A stretch of DNA of 64,000 nt, taken from positions 3,230,543 to 3,294,542 of the forward strand of contig NC_068358.1 of assembly GCF_020536995.1 (NCBI RefSeq). Direction: 5' to 3'. Shown here one piece after another: positions 26,451 through 38,510 of the stretch. Made by a program: the position numbers and the translations under genes. Source of the DNA: Dreissena polymorpha. Lineage: Eukaryota; Mollusca; Bivalvia; Myida; Dreissenidae. Every line of letters begins with the position of its first letter. Positions within the stretch are counted from its first letter, which is position 1. The notes under the pieces were generated by a model. It made no database searches and was not told the origin of the DNA. It saw nothing but the letters and a program-made list of their open reading frames with translations.

Positions 26451-27375
26451 AGTCCACCTATCGTGTGGGGCAATGACCGCAGGGAAGATATAACTCGTTC
26501 ATTTGACACTTTTTTTTTATCGCAAACACAAAAAGAATTATGACAATTTAACAGACAATTGGATGTTATAAGTATATAGATGTGTTTGCTTTGTGGTGGA
26601 TTTTTAATTGTGCAAGTTCAACGTTTCAAGCTTGGTTATCATTTATGAGATAACAATAGCAACACTTTTGTATTAAGAGAATGTCCATGTCTTTTACAAT
26701 CCGTTCCTAAATATGAGTGGCATCTTTTCATCTTAAATCGTCGGTATAATTTCGTGCTGTTGCACGTTTTCGCTAAGATATAACAAGCCTGTGAATAATT
26801 GGTTTAAGACGTAGTTATAATTATAATTTTACCACCATAACCTTATTAAATGGTAAAAGGTGCTACTGCGCATAATACCAGTGTGTATTAAGCATTATTT
26901 ATACGTATCAGACCTCCAATAGGAAATACAATTACACGTATACCAAGTAAAGCATGCATGTGTGAGTTATGTGAGTTATTATAAAACGAAAACAATCATT
27001 AGTTTAGTTTCATCTTATGAGTGAAAACACAATAATTACTTTATTGATGAGGCTTGATTTCTTTACTGTACATGTCCCCTGTTTCCCAAAAGCCATTGAT
27101 CATTCGACATTATTATTATCATGTATTATTTTACATTAACATACGCATGTTCCTCGTAACATGATTCATCGAAATTATTAAATAACAGTCACGTGAAAAC
27201 GCTTAACGTACGCACATAAATGCACACATGAGTATAACTACTACTACGCGCCCTGATTACATGTATACTAAAACAATTATAACAAAAACAAGTATTGATG
27301 CTAGTCGATTACCAAAGAATAGATGTGTCTCATGTCACAGGTGGCTATCTTAGCTCCAGACCAGCATGTGCAATC

Positions 27376-27470
27376 GCGCTGTCTAGTCAGAAACTAGCCC
27401 GTCTGCTTTAATGTCATGCAAGCTTATGTGGTCTCATTAGCGGACAGGGTAGCGCCAGACCAGCATGTAC
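27376..27470. mobile_element. Family D remnant
   Basis: 'cgctgtctagtcag' and 'agcggacagggtagcgccag' with a degenerate middle. A further end fragment stands at about 27345-27375. Confidence 0.5.
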
Positions 27471-28672
27471 CTTTGCTTGCCGCCTATTGCATAAGACCCC
27501 TTTTCGCATGACGCGGCTTAAATGTAGAGAATATCGGGCTGACACTGCTCGACACGGTGGCTGGTTTTCGTTCCTGGCACCTTATCACGTGAGATGGATT
27601 GGTGTTGACAATGCTAGCCTGCTGGTATTGGTTGGTCCATGTATATGTCTTACCCCGCCACACACACCCATAACACATTGGATTGATAACAAATTCTAGT
27701 TTTATAACATACCCAGATACCCAGATGGATAACGTTACGAAAAGTGTCCCAAGTTGTTAAACTGACGTTATGCAAACATCGATATTGGTATAATATTTGT
27801 TACTCACACGCGACTGAATATGCACATTAACTAAAGAAAGAAATGCATCAAAATAATTAATTCTGAATATATTCTTAAACTGCGCAATTAAACGGAGGTA
27901 GATCAGTAAAATCGCAAACTCCCAGGGTAATACCATGAATCATTTTTCACAGGTAAGTGATTAGCATTCATAACTTCCCCATGAATGATACACATTCAGC
28001 AGGATGTTGACAAAATCGAAAAGTTTCTCATACAAACTGTGTCATTTTGTAAAAGGTGTTTCGCTGCATTAATCACCAAATCATCATTCCCATGAAAAGA
28101 AAACGAATGAGCGAATCCGGGATTATGCACAGTTTCAATGAAACTGTGAGTGCGGATATCAAAATGCTTCTTGCAAATGATATGTGCATAGTGTACACAT
28201 ACAGTAACTGCGTCACCTCTCACAAATCAAAATCTGTCAGATGCCATACAAATATAAATTTATGTTAATTTAAGTAAGCATTATCCAGGACAGTTAGCGA
28301 TCATTTTATTAACCACAACGTTAATGACTACTCAAGATTTGCATCATTTATGCAAATGTTAACCCAACTTATACATGTACTCAATTAATCATCGTTATTC
28401 ATCGCATACAATGAATCACAGATTGAAACACACAAGGACAGTGTGTCGAGGGGTTCGATGCTATAAATATAAAGTAATGCACCATGTACATGTTCTTTAG
28501 TGGAACTAAATTTTATACGTTAATTAAAGCGAAGCATTATTCAGAATATTCAAACATCCAAAACTGAAATATAACTGTGTGTAAACAATCCAGTTTTTAT
28601 ATATTAAATAACAGCTAAATAATGGCACTTTTTGAGTTAATTAATAGCACAAGGCGCAAAAAAAGAAGCTGA

Positions 28673-28922
28673 GCCTCGTTCGGCAAAAATGGGCTTAATG
28701 CATGTGCGTAAAGTGTCATCCCAGATTAGCTTTTCAATTCGCGCAGGCTTATCAAGGACGACAATCTCCGCTGTTATAGGATTTTTCGTTCAAAGGAAGT
28801 CTCTTTAAAGCAAAAATAGGCGGAGGGTGTTTTTCCAGATAAGCCTGTGCGAACAGAACAGCCTAATCTGGGATGACACTTTACGCTCATGCATTACGAC
28901 CATTTTGCCAAGAACGAGACTC
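28673..28922. mobile_element. Family B MITE
   Basis: Left end GGGCTTAATGCATGTGCG, inner 'gcttatcaaggacga' and 'gataagcctgtgcg', right end 'gctcatgcattacgacc'. Positionally equivalent to the copy at 14.36 kb. Confidence 0.85.
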
Positions 28923-28975
28923 AGTTAATAAGCAGACAGATGCGAAGTTGTTGTAACTGCTGATGGTTAATAGTT

Positions 28976-29008
28976 GATAATGATGATGATGATGAGGAGG
29001 AGGAGCAG
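28976..29008. repeat. Short (GAT)n/(GAG)n run
   Basis: 'tgatgatgatgatgagga' followed by 'ggaggagc'; simple-sequence tract. Confidence 0.8.
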
Positions 29009-29212
29009 GATTGCATTGGTTGTGGTTGCTTTCATAAAGTTACGGTTTGAGTTCTGCTGATGTATGAAATGACACTGACGACAACAATGATGACATTCGT
29101 GTTGTCCTGCTTATGATTTAACCATGACGATGGTGGAACTAAAAAAAACAATGACAACGACTTTAACGCCAAATGGGCATAACAAGATTGTGCAAGCTTG
29201 ATGATCTAAAGA

Positions 29213-29443
29213 TTAACCCATGTATGCCTAGTGGACTCTCCCATTCATCTAAATTGGATCAATTTATTTCCAAAATTAGGGATGTCTAGTATATTTATTT
29301 CTATATTTAGAATATTTCTTACAGAAATTCCTTTAAGCAAACAGCGTAGACCCTGATGAGACGCCGCATCATGCGGCGTCTCATCTGGGTCTACGCAGTT
29401 TGCCAAGGCATTATTTTCTAGACGATAGGCATAAATGGGTTAA
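29213..29443 (-). mobile_element. Family A TTAA MITE, copy 6
   Basis: TTAA-flanked, ends CCCATGTATGCCTAG / CGATAGGCATAAATGGG, full palindrome in reverse orientation. Absent from the matching place in unit 2 (about 14.85 kb). Confidence 0.92.
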
Positions 29444-29761
29444 TAATAAACGCAAACCGATTCTCTACGGTAAGTTGAGTGAATACATTTTGATGAAAAA
29501 CAGTCACCTTTGATTTAAATGTCGTGAACTTGAGCGTAATTAGCATTAAGTATCGTAATTTGTTTCATTAATATGGTAAGTAGGTTTAAAGTTTACGCAA
29601 ATTGAGTTTGTTGTGGTGCCCGAATGATCGCGTGAGCGCAGCCTAGCATGCGTGATGAACGTCAGTGTCCGCTAGCAGACGTACACAGGAAGTCAAATGA
29701 GGCACACGATTGCTTGCTCTTACGTTTAAATTGAAAACTAATTTGAATTTGTTGCATTGTA

Positions 29762-30120
29762 TGGCCGGCTAGTTCAGTTGGTTCAGCGCTCAGTTAACCC
29801 ATTTATGCCTAGTGGACTCTCCCATCCTTCTAAATTGGATCAATTTATTTCCAAAATAAGGGATGTCTAGTATATTTATTTCTATATTTAGAATATTTCT
29901 TACAGAAACTCCTTTAAGCAAACAGCGCAGACCCTGATGAGACACCGCATGATGCGGCGTCTCATCTGGGTCTACGCTGTTTGCCATGGCCTTTTTTTCT
30001 AGACGCTAGGCATAAATGGGTTAAACTTCCGAGAATGACGTGTATGATCCCCTGGCCGGCTATATTAATTGTGTTGGGGTTCAGTGATGAAATCCAATAT
30101 CTTGCCATATCTCCCACATA
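29762..30120 (+). mobile_element. tRNA-derived SINE split by a family A MITE
   Basis: 'ggccggctagttcagttgg' (A box) stops at TTAA, a 230-bp family A element follows (29794-30024), and 'atgatcccctggccggc' (B-box side) and 'gatgaaatccaatatc' resume. It is the positional and sequence counterpart of the SINE at 15.24 kb, which has no MITE. Confidence 0.75.
29794..30024 (-). mobile_element. Family A TTAA MITE, copy 7
   Basis: Perfect TTAA flanks, near-consensus ends CCCATTTATGCCTAG / CTAGGCATAAATGGG, inserted inside the SINE head. Confidence 0.95.
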
Positions 30121-31693
30121 TTTAATTATGGCGTTTATAACGCTGATTTAAGTTCAACATAAGAACTTGAAATTAAAATAATACTAAATCAAACAAACTA
30201 GACTTGAAATTATTTGAAAATGTACTAATCGTATTTTTATTGAGACTGTAACATTTTTTACACATTATCTTCGTGTTTTATTATAGACTGTATGCTTTAA
30301 AAATATATCATACTATTGCCCTGTACCAGCGTACATTCGAGAAAAAAGTTCGGTGCTATCTGCCACAAATCGCCTCGACAAGTCGTTTGACCTCTAGTTT
30401 TTGGCAACAGCCACCTTCACCGAATAACAACCACTTTGAAGATTCAGTGAAACGTGATATAAACTAAATGTATGCAATCATGAAAAAAATGTTCAAAGCA
30501 TTCGATCCCACGTATTTATCTAGTGCACCCAAATACTTTTGCCAACTTTAATACAAGAAATTCAAATGTTTACCATTCCATATTCAGCATTTCAATAAAA
30601 GCCATTGACTATGAATGAATGTTCGCACACCGGAACGCTCTTGCATTGCACCCTCGTAGACGAAAGATATTAGGCGACCACTGCATATCAAACTCCTGAC
30701 AACATATTGTAAAACAAAAATAAATAATTTTAACACACCTATCCATAGCCACATAGCAACACGAAAATCTATGACAATATATAAAGGAAATTTGTTTGCT
30801 TGTAAAACATGCATTTAACACACGCACACACACGCATATACAGAGCAGATAGAAAGTACACATAAACATAGGTTCAATGTCACGCGAATTAAAAAGCAGA
30901 CGTGTTTTCTTATATAAGCTTTTACAAATAGTAAAGAGCATAACTCTTACAGATGCACTATGGAAGATTTCTCTGAAATGGAGTACCATAGGTATAAATT
31001 GTTGTCTTCTCTTTTTATGTCGAAATGCCAATGTAATCGATTTGGAAAAGTGGACTTTAAAACACAATAGCGATAAATAGAACGCTGAGCAAAGACTCGG
31101 ATTTAAACATTTACAAACTACATTTTACCAAGAAGACCAGCTCCAATGTCAGGTCATTTTGTTCTTACCCTTCCCCTCCAGACATTGTCTTTTAGTCACA
31201 TTGGCCCAATTGGCCAAATACTACGGAGAAAAAAAAACAAGCGAAAACTATGAACAGAAGTATAGGGAATAATTTCCGCAATAATTTCCAATATCTTATT
31301 AGCATTCAAAAGATTATCTCATGTTGATATCAGACTAAGTTGTAATCAATTATATATTACGTTCGTAAAGTGAATGGAAACTGTCTCTGCGACTTGTCAA
31401 ACAAATACTTCAACCGCAATTGTGTATGTGTTTCTCTTAATTTCAGCGAACATAATATTTGCTTTTAAAGCACTTTTAAAACATGTCCTACTTCAAAATG
31501 GCAATATACTCTTCCCTGAACCCTGCGATATGACAACTGGTCAAAATCAAGCGCAAAAAGCAGTGTACCATGTACGGCGTGAACCACGTCTCTTATTTTT
31601 GAACTACCACATTTTGAATAAATATTACATCTGCTTATACCGTAATTTAATTTCAATCTGCACCACTCAATCACCATATAGTGCACACTGTCT

Positions 31694-33104
31694 GTGTATG
31701 CTCTTCTGAAATGTCAACCCGTGCAGTATACAGGGACGCGATTTCAATCTTTATTACAGGCGGTCTTCTTAGCTATTGTTCATGCGTTTTAATGTGACTC
31801 ATAGCACCTGGTTTATTGAATTCAATCTTAATTGAATGAAACACTGCACCTTAATATTTAAGAACTGAGTTATTTGACTATTATATACTTAAATAAACAG
31901 GATTAACAAGAGAAGACACCTTGTTAAATATTTACGTCAAAAATCTGACAAGCTGTCGCAATACAATGTTTTCGTTGTACAATATGACGTAATAAATAGT
32001 TACCAAATAGTCTCCACTTGTTAACTGTTTACAATGATTATAACAAAGGTTATCTAGGTTGTTATATACTTATCAATACATACATCCATACTTTATGAAA
32101 GCATCTTGAAAGGTATAGTATAAATCGACTGCAATATTTACATAGCAATCACATATTATTTGTAATTAACCGGTTGAAGTGAGCAAACTGTCAGTATAAG
32201 TAGTTCCGCTTTATTGAGTCGTGGAAGAAAGATATTTACTCCGGAAGAGCCGACATGCAAATTGATTCAAAACTCAACACTACCCTATTTGTTATTATTG
32301 ACATTCATTATGATCATACAAGTATAACCTTTATTTTTTTCTAGAAAAGCTTGCAATCTTTTCCCATTCGATTGCGAAGTACAACAAATTGTATTAAGAC
32401 ATCGTATGGGGTATGCTAATGCACGAATATCCTAATATATAGATTTAGTTGTAGGACATATTTAATCTTATGCTATCAAGATTTGAAGAGATGTACCAGT
32501 TTCAATCAAGCCACAATCAGCGTACGCTATTCCACTTAAAATATCTATACTTATACACAGCAGTTATGCATGCATGCTGTATATCATATGCTGTATTCTT
32601 GTATTATCAGTATTTAACAATCATGACAAACGTAAGATGCTTGCAATCAGCTTATATTGTGTTTTTGTTATCTTTTTACTTCAATTTAATCTAATTTATC
32701 ATTATATTTGCATTTACTTAATGGTTAGAATACATTCAATACGTAATTCCTTGTCTTTTGGGCGGTTATGTTTATTAAACAATTGCATTATTGGCGTCGC
32801 ACTGAAGTGCGGCGACTAGTATGTAATACGTTTTTTTTTCGCTTATGGGAGAAGTTATTTTACGGATCAATGTATATATTTTTGTTGTCAGAATATCTTG
32901 CATAGTGGTGATTTTTTGTGTGTAAATTAGTGTAAATAAGTACTGTATTTGAGCCTATTACATTTACTACAACATTTATTGCCAATAATGCAAAGCTAAT
33001 TCTTTTAATTAATAACTGATCACAGGGACTGTGCAATAATAAAAGATCACAGGGTCCCTGTACACTGCACGGGTTGACATTTCAGAAGAGTATACAGGGA
33101 CCGT
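31694..33104. repeat. Inverted repeat arms about 1.35 kb apart
   Basis: A roughly 42-bp arm at 31694-31736 (core CTTCTGAAATGTCAACCCGTG) recurs in reverse complement at about 33061-33103 with two or so mismatches. The enclosed AT-rich DNA has no recognised gene. It may be a foldback element or a local inverted duplication. Confidence 0.7.
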
Positions 33105-33496
33105 GTGCAAATACGCGAACCGGTGAAACTTTGTGGTTTTGTATAAAAACAAAACTTCTTTGTTCCACTATCCTAGCAACCACATAGTTACAAATAAAGG
33201 CGCTATAGAGCGCGAAGCGCGACACGTATTATTAATTGTAATAATGAGTCTTGATAAAGGAAGCAGCCGCTTATCAATGAGGAGCACCATCACAGCACCC
33301 CAGTCTCATTACTATCAAGTCCCCCAACAGGTTTTTTAAGAACCACATATAGAAGGCCGTATCTTACCAGTGGTATGGACCCTTTGGTATGGACCTTTAA
33401 CCCCGCTCACTATCCAGCGTTTAAACTTCCTGGTTTTCATTTAAACCGACTATTAATAGCTTATTAATATCTTAGTTAGAAGGTGATTTTTCAAGC

Positions 33497-33567
33497 GGTT
33501 CCGTAGTGTAGTGGTTACACGCTCGCTTCACATATGAGAGGCCCAAGGTTCGAGTCCCAGAAGAATC
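33497..33567 (+). mobile_element. tRNA-Val-like SINE head or tRNA pseudogene
   Basis: GGTTCCGTAGTGTAGTGGTT matches a tRNA-Val 5' half, anticodon loop CTTCACA gives CAC, and AAGGTTCGAGTCCC is a B box. Acceptor pairing is incomplete (about five of seven), so a working tRNA is doubtful. Confidence 0.6.
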
Positions 33568-33770
33568 AAATTATTTTATTTGTGTTCTATGTTAACTTTT
33601 TGTTTTGATGTAGACATTTTAGTTTTAATAAATATGCTGTTTTATTGTAACCATTTTTTGTTTTTATTATGCCCATGAAATATATGTGTGAGAGGGTGGG
33701 GGGGGGTTCGTAAACACATTTAAACTTTTACAGTGTTTTCGAATTAATGAGTACTGAACCCCTATCGTAA

Positions 33771-33977
33771 ATGAGCAACGTAAGAATAAGTTCAGAATCA
33801 TCTCCCCTTGAAGTTGAGAAAAATATGAAATTACGCTTACAAGATGAAGCAGATTTTTTAAAACCTACACACTTCTGTTCCGTTAATGAAAACTGCACAC
33901 GGATGCCAGTAAAAAAGGAAACCAATGTAAATAAAATGAACTATGCCTTTTACACTGAAATTCCCGACGCCCTTTGA
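33771..33977 (+). other. Hypothetical 68-codon ORF
   Basis: ATG start. Composition is mixed, charged and Cys-bearing, and looks more protein-like than its neighbours, but I see no motif, signal or paralogue. It lies in a part of unit 3 without clear match in units 1 and 2. Chance is quite possible. Confidence 0.15.
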
Positions 33978-34689
33978 TGCTTTGCATCAATACTTATCTT
34001 GTATGAAGATCAAACAATTAAAGATTCACGAACTGACCTGCGCAGCCTATTGTCAACAATGTAATGGTATCTAAACAATGACATGACAAGACATTCGCTT
34101 TTTTCGAGATCAGTACAGAGTACTGTAATTATCTAGAAACTAAATAAATGTGCTTAAATATAATTAATCACAAAATAAAAACAGGGTTGTATTCACAATA
34201 TGGGGAAATAACGTAGGAACAAATGCACTTAATACTGTTATGTATGTATGGAAAAACAATCGATTAGAAACACAATCAGTTTAAATAATCAAACGGGCGC
34301 GGAAAAAACGCACTGAGATTCGGCAACTCGACCATTCATTTAAATAGTCATTAAAACACAATGTTGAAGATAACAATCACATTTTGATCCGTATACCCAC
34401 TTAATTTGTATTTCGGATTGGTGCGTTCATTGCTTTAAATAGGTATTTCTCTCTTTGAACGGGTATGAATGATTGCTAGCTATTGTATGTTATTTATTGA
34501 TGAGATGAATATCGAACGGCTTTATCTTGACCATCGATCTTATTGAAACGGGACTTCGGTCATCTAGTGAAGAGTCTTGAAAGATACCACGTATGTGAAC
34601 GACCCTTCAACAGTTTCCTAACAAAACACGTGAATAAATATATGAATGAATGCATGCATACATCAGGTCATGTATAAATGTAAGCATCT

Positions 34690-34772
34690 ATCCTTCCAGA
34701 TGTCCGTCCGCCCGTTCATCCGTCCGTCTTTCCATCCATTCATCCATCAATCCATCAATCCATACATTTCTC
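34690..34772. repeat. Degenerate (TCCA)/(CCGT) tract
   Basis: Imperfect tetranucleotide runs such as 'ccgtccgcccgttcatccg' and 'ccatccattcatccatc'. Confidence 0.75.
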
Positions 34773-35140
34773 AATTTAAACACGTTATCCTCATGATTGG
34801 ATAAAAAAGTGGAAATTTTATTTAGTATATTCCACGTAACGGTATGTTTGAACAACCATCCCTACTCATTGATAATACCTCGTCAACACGAACTTCGCAG
34901 TGTTTAATTACCAAGTTACGTTGCACTCGATGCTATATTTCAATTTCTTCTGCAAACGCTTTTAAAGTGTTTATTTACTTTTCAGCCTTAACTCAAATAA
35001 AGGTTTGGAGTTGCCCATTAACTTTGGCATTCCATTCAAAATGTATAGTAACTCACAATGTTTGTCGCGTGCGCGTTCAAGCAACTTCTCGGCCGAGATC
35101 TAGACTCCGAACAGAGATATGCCTGATATCATATGGTCCG

Positions 35141-35324
35141 CATTCTGGCACAACGAGGCTTAATTTATTGTCGTCACAGATAAGATAATCACAGACGACA
35201 CTTTCCGTGTTTATGGCTTTTTCGTTTAAAGGAAGTCATTTCTAAATGAAAATCGGCGGATATTGTAGTCCCTGATTGGACTGTGCGGACTTCATTAAGT
35301 CACCTTTTACCACAGCGAATCTCA
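35141..35324. mobile_element. Family B MITE, degenerate
   Basis: 'gaggcttaattta' left side, 'gacgacactttccg', 'ttttcgtttaaaggaag' and 'gtccctgattgg' inside, worn right end. It sits at the join of units 3 and 4. Confidence 0.7.
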
Positions 35325-37308
35325 GATACAATCTTACTTTTTAAAACTCCACTCAATCACTTTAATATAGTGCACATCCTACGTGTCAACGATTTGTTTG
35401 ATGCCACCCCGTGCAATGTACAACGACCGCAATCAATTGTTCAATTAGTTGCGAAGTTTGAATCACGAAGTAGAACTATCTCAGTGTGACTCATTGCATC
35501 TAAGCCAATGCTCATTTGAAAAAAGGGAAAAAAGTGCATATAAAGTACCGGTTTATAATATTTGTTGTATTAATTTTGCTTTTTAAGTATACATCACAAG
35601 TGTTCCAATTAATTGATTGGTACTCTTATGCTGGTTCTTTGTATATTTTGTACGACACTATTCTCCCAAATTGTAGCGAATTTAATTAAGGCCTACGTGT
35701 AAATCAATAAATCATCCTGTATCAACTATACTTAAACACTTTCTTAGCAAGCATTAATATTACTTCAAACATTTCAGTTTGTTAACTGTAGATTGATTAA
35801 CCTAATTTATTCGTGAATTAATAATATTTATTCAGCATATTGCTGATCGGCATGGTGATGTATTTCTTGATTACTAAAAGGCTTTGATAGGGTTAAAAAC
35901 GCAAAAAAAAAAGAATTATTTATCAGGACGTGTTTAAAGTAACTTAATTGCCATCAAAAACAACGAGACAGTGTGTACAAATAAATCGTCTTTTTAGTTC
36001 GTAACAACAAGTATTTCACAAAACACAAATATAGGATACCTTACATTTGATATTTTGAATGTGTGACATTCATTTATTTCTTAATGACTACAATAGCACA
36101 GTACGAAGTTGTTCGACTCGTAATGTATGGAATCTTGATAATACAAGATAGTATTGTAGTTTTGAACGGTGATGTTGATTTAGCCATTAAATATATGAAA
36201 CCAAACTTGAAACCTTTCCCAACAGATTCATTATGACTACAACATGGTGCATACACAATATTACCATGTATCCGTGAACATGCACGAAACATAACCGGTA
36301 ATTTGGCTACGCCAAACAATCAATTAGAAACCCAATCAGTTTAAATCAGCACAATAGGGGAAACCACACACTAAGGTTCGGCAACACGACCATTCAATAA
36401 AACATTCATTAAAATAGAACTTCAAACAAATATAACAATCAAATACGGATCAGTATTTGTTTCCTATTTATAAATATATCGGCATTAGATTGTTCGATAT
36501 TTTCACGTTTTTTAATGTATAAATGCTGATGCTTTCACAACACACATGGATCCCGGAAATGTGACAATAACACGAATCCATACAAAATCCCCTTTGGTTA
36601 CCTGGTAAGACGGAGAGATAGTGACGATATGAATCATAAAACTAGTTATACATCCTAAAAGAAAATTCGTGATTTTTTTTATAATTAATTTATAAATATC
36701 TACTTCCTCATAACATTATCCGCTTTCTGTTCGTTTCATAATTAAGTTACATATATTATACATTTGTACTTGAAAAACACCATTTTCACACAAATAACAT
36801 ATAATTTACGTAGGTAGTTTTTATATTTATGAACTAATCACGATGCAAAAAAATGACAAACATCCAACATTTTGCAACCTTGCAATAAACATATGTTCAT
36901 AATTGCCTGAAATAGTTTGAGAAAATTGTTCAAACTACCCTTGTTAAAAGTTTTTTCATATCAGTTTCACATGAATAGTAGGAAATTGTGTACACAGAAA
37001 TGTTCGCACACTGAAATTAAAATTCAAGTATACTGATCATGGTACACAATCTTAACGTGCAGGTTTAATTTATAGAACAGAAGAATTTATACTAGTTCAT
37101 ATTATGTTGCATTGTATTTAATATTACATGTATATCGTGAAATCAGCACATTTCTGACACAATGGTGACCAGCGTCTATTATCGAACAATTGCAGACATC
37201 GATGATTCATTTAAAAGTTGCTTCAAGTTGCCAGTACTAGTTTAAGTAATTTGTTCAAGTGATGCGATCGTGTGAATGCGTAATAAGTGAACGTGTTCTA
37301 GCAAAGTT

Positions 37309-37542
37309 ATGATTTCAACAATTTCGTCTTATAACTTGCGTACAGCATGGTCACATTTTCACGGGACGATGACTAGATATGCATACTGTATGTTATTATT
37401 TATAAAACGTCTCATACTGTGTTGTCATTCATTGCCACTTAAGATTTTATTATTGCGTACAGGATATGTTATCAGTTTGAATCCTGGGTTCGCACAATAT
37501 AAGGATAAATTTTTTAGAAACGTCTTGTCAGCATTGTCATAA
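37309..37542 (+). other. Possible LINE 5' fragment (weak)
   Basis: A 77-codon frame ends with LLLRTGYVISLNPGF, reminiscent of the LLL-GD-x-LNPGP stretch that often opens the second ORF of molluscan non-LTR elements. No reverse transcriptase follows. The similarity is short and may be chance. Confidence 0.2.
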
Positions 37543-38309
37543 TTGATATTACTTAAGATATAAAATTTAAGATGATCATAAGTCAATAACCAATACTTAG
37601 CCGAATATTTGTTCTTATATCTTATAGTTATATTTAATAAACATTACGTGTATTTATGTAAACATACTTTCTTAGCTGTATAGACTCTAGTCTTTGGGAA
37701 AAACATTGCAAGCGGTGTTATCATTTCGGTACCCGAATGTTGAACAATTTGCAGGACAATGAACTTATCAGGTCATAATCCACGATAATTAGCTTACGAA
37801 AATCCCAACTCACCAAAATATTTATGTTTTATGGGCTATACTTAGTCACGAGCCAGTTGAAGTGTTTACAGATAGATCAGTATGTTCTGATGGTTGTTCT
37901 ACGGTTATTTCTCAATCATTTTACGAGAAGTGAGTCAATGACCTATAACAATGTAAGGGCAGGTTATTTTATGTGTTCTATTATTTTAAAACTATATAAA
38001 CGTGTCATGCAAATGCACTTGTATACCGCTTTGTCATTAAATCTTATTCATTGTTCATACAATAATGGCATTTTTTTAGATCTTGTCATGATAGACATAA
38101 AGTCGAGACCTTATGTTAAAACAAGTGTTTCCGAAATGGACAACCTTTAAGCATAAGCGATATCATAGTTTATAACATTTTAATGTTAACTAATATATTA
38201 TGTTCTCTTTATGGTGAATGACACGCGTTATTAAGCCTTATAAATTCATCATTCTCATTTCGTTAACGTTTTGGTATTTTTTTGTCTCGATGAATCAAAG
38301 CTATTTGAA

Positions 38310-38510
38310 GCTGATTGACCGCTTACCGCCATCGTCATTTCTAAGTCTTCACCGTCACTGTCTGTGATAAACCGGAAGTCAACGAAGATCCTAAGTATGG
38401 CGATGTCGAAGCAATTTGCAAGTAAATGTGCAATCTGCGACAAGTTCACCGACAGTATTGTGAACCATACTCTCTGGTTTTGTGAAAAAAACAGAATCCA
38501 AAAGGAATAA
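38310..38510 (+). other. Possible LINE 3' zinc-knuckle fragment (weak)
   Basis: The plus frame ending near 38508 contains CAICDKFTDSIVNHTLWFC, a C-x2-C-x9-H-x4-C arrangement like that near the C terminus of many non-LTR reverse transcriptases. A stop follows soon after and no upstream catalytic domain is present. An acidic, Ser-rich minus-strand ORF overlaps (38255-38449). Confidence 0.25.

Larger units (their letters stand above)
13081..27375 (+). repeat. Tandem array, unit 2 (most complete)
   Basis: Reference unit of about 14.3 kb. Block order: family D remnant (13.09), 'aggatgttgaca' block (13.53), 'ccacaacgttaatgactact' block (13.87, repeated at 28.31), block at 14.86-15.19 (repeated at 29.45-29.7), old SINE (15.24, repeated at 29.76), block 15.78-15.88 (30.4), then 15.9-19.5 (unit 0), 19.8-22.2 and 23.66-26.6 (unit 1), and 27.16-27.34 (12.92). 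Identity varies strongly along the unit. Apart from inserted elements I see no gene; the reason for retention is unknown. Confidence 0.75.
27376..35324 (+). repeat. Tandem array, unit 3 (internally deleted)
   Basis: Follows unit 2 in order from the family D remnant (27.38) through 28.0, 28.31, 29.45-29.7, 29.76 and 30.4 kb. It then skips what unit 2 shows at 15.9-19.5 kb and resumes at 30.57-30.74 and 31.38 kb (19.8-20.2 and 8.1 kb blocks). The 'attagaaacacaatcag' block at 34.26 kb and the KVFIY block at 34.92-35.1 kb close the unit. Between about 32 and 34.2 kb I find little match to units 1 or 2. Confidence 0.7.

Noticed and set aside
29790-29987. Small ORFs of the MANSVDPDETPHDAASHLGLR type (also at 19.5, 19.9, 45.5 and 60.9 kb)
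   Set aside because: They are translations of the family A MITE in one frame and recur only because the element does.
33497-33567. tRNA-Val gene
   Set aside because: Acceptor stem pairs only in part and the T stem is weak; classed as tRNA-like.
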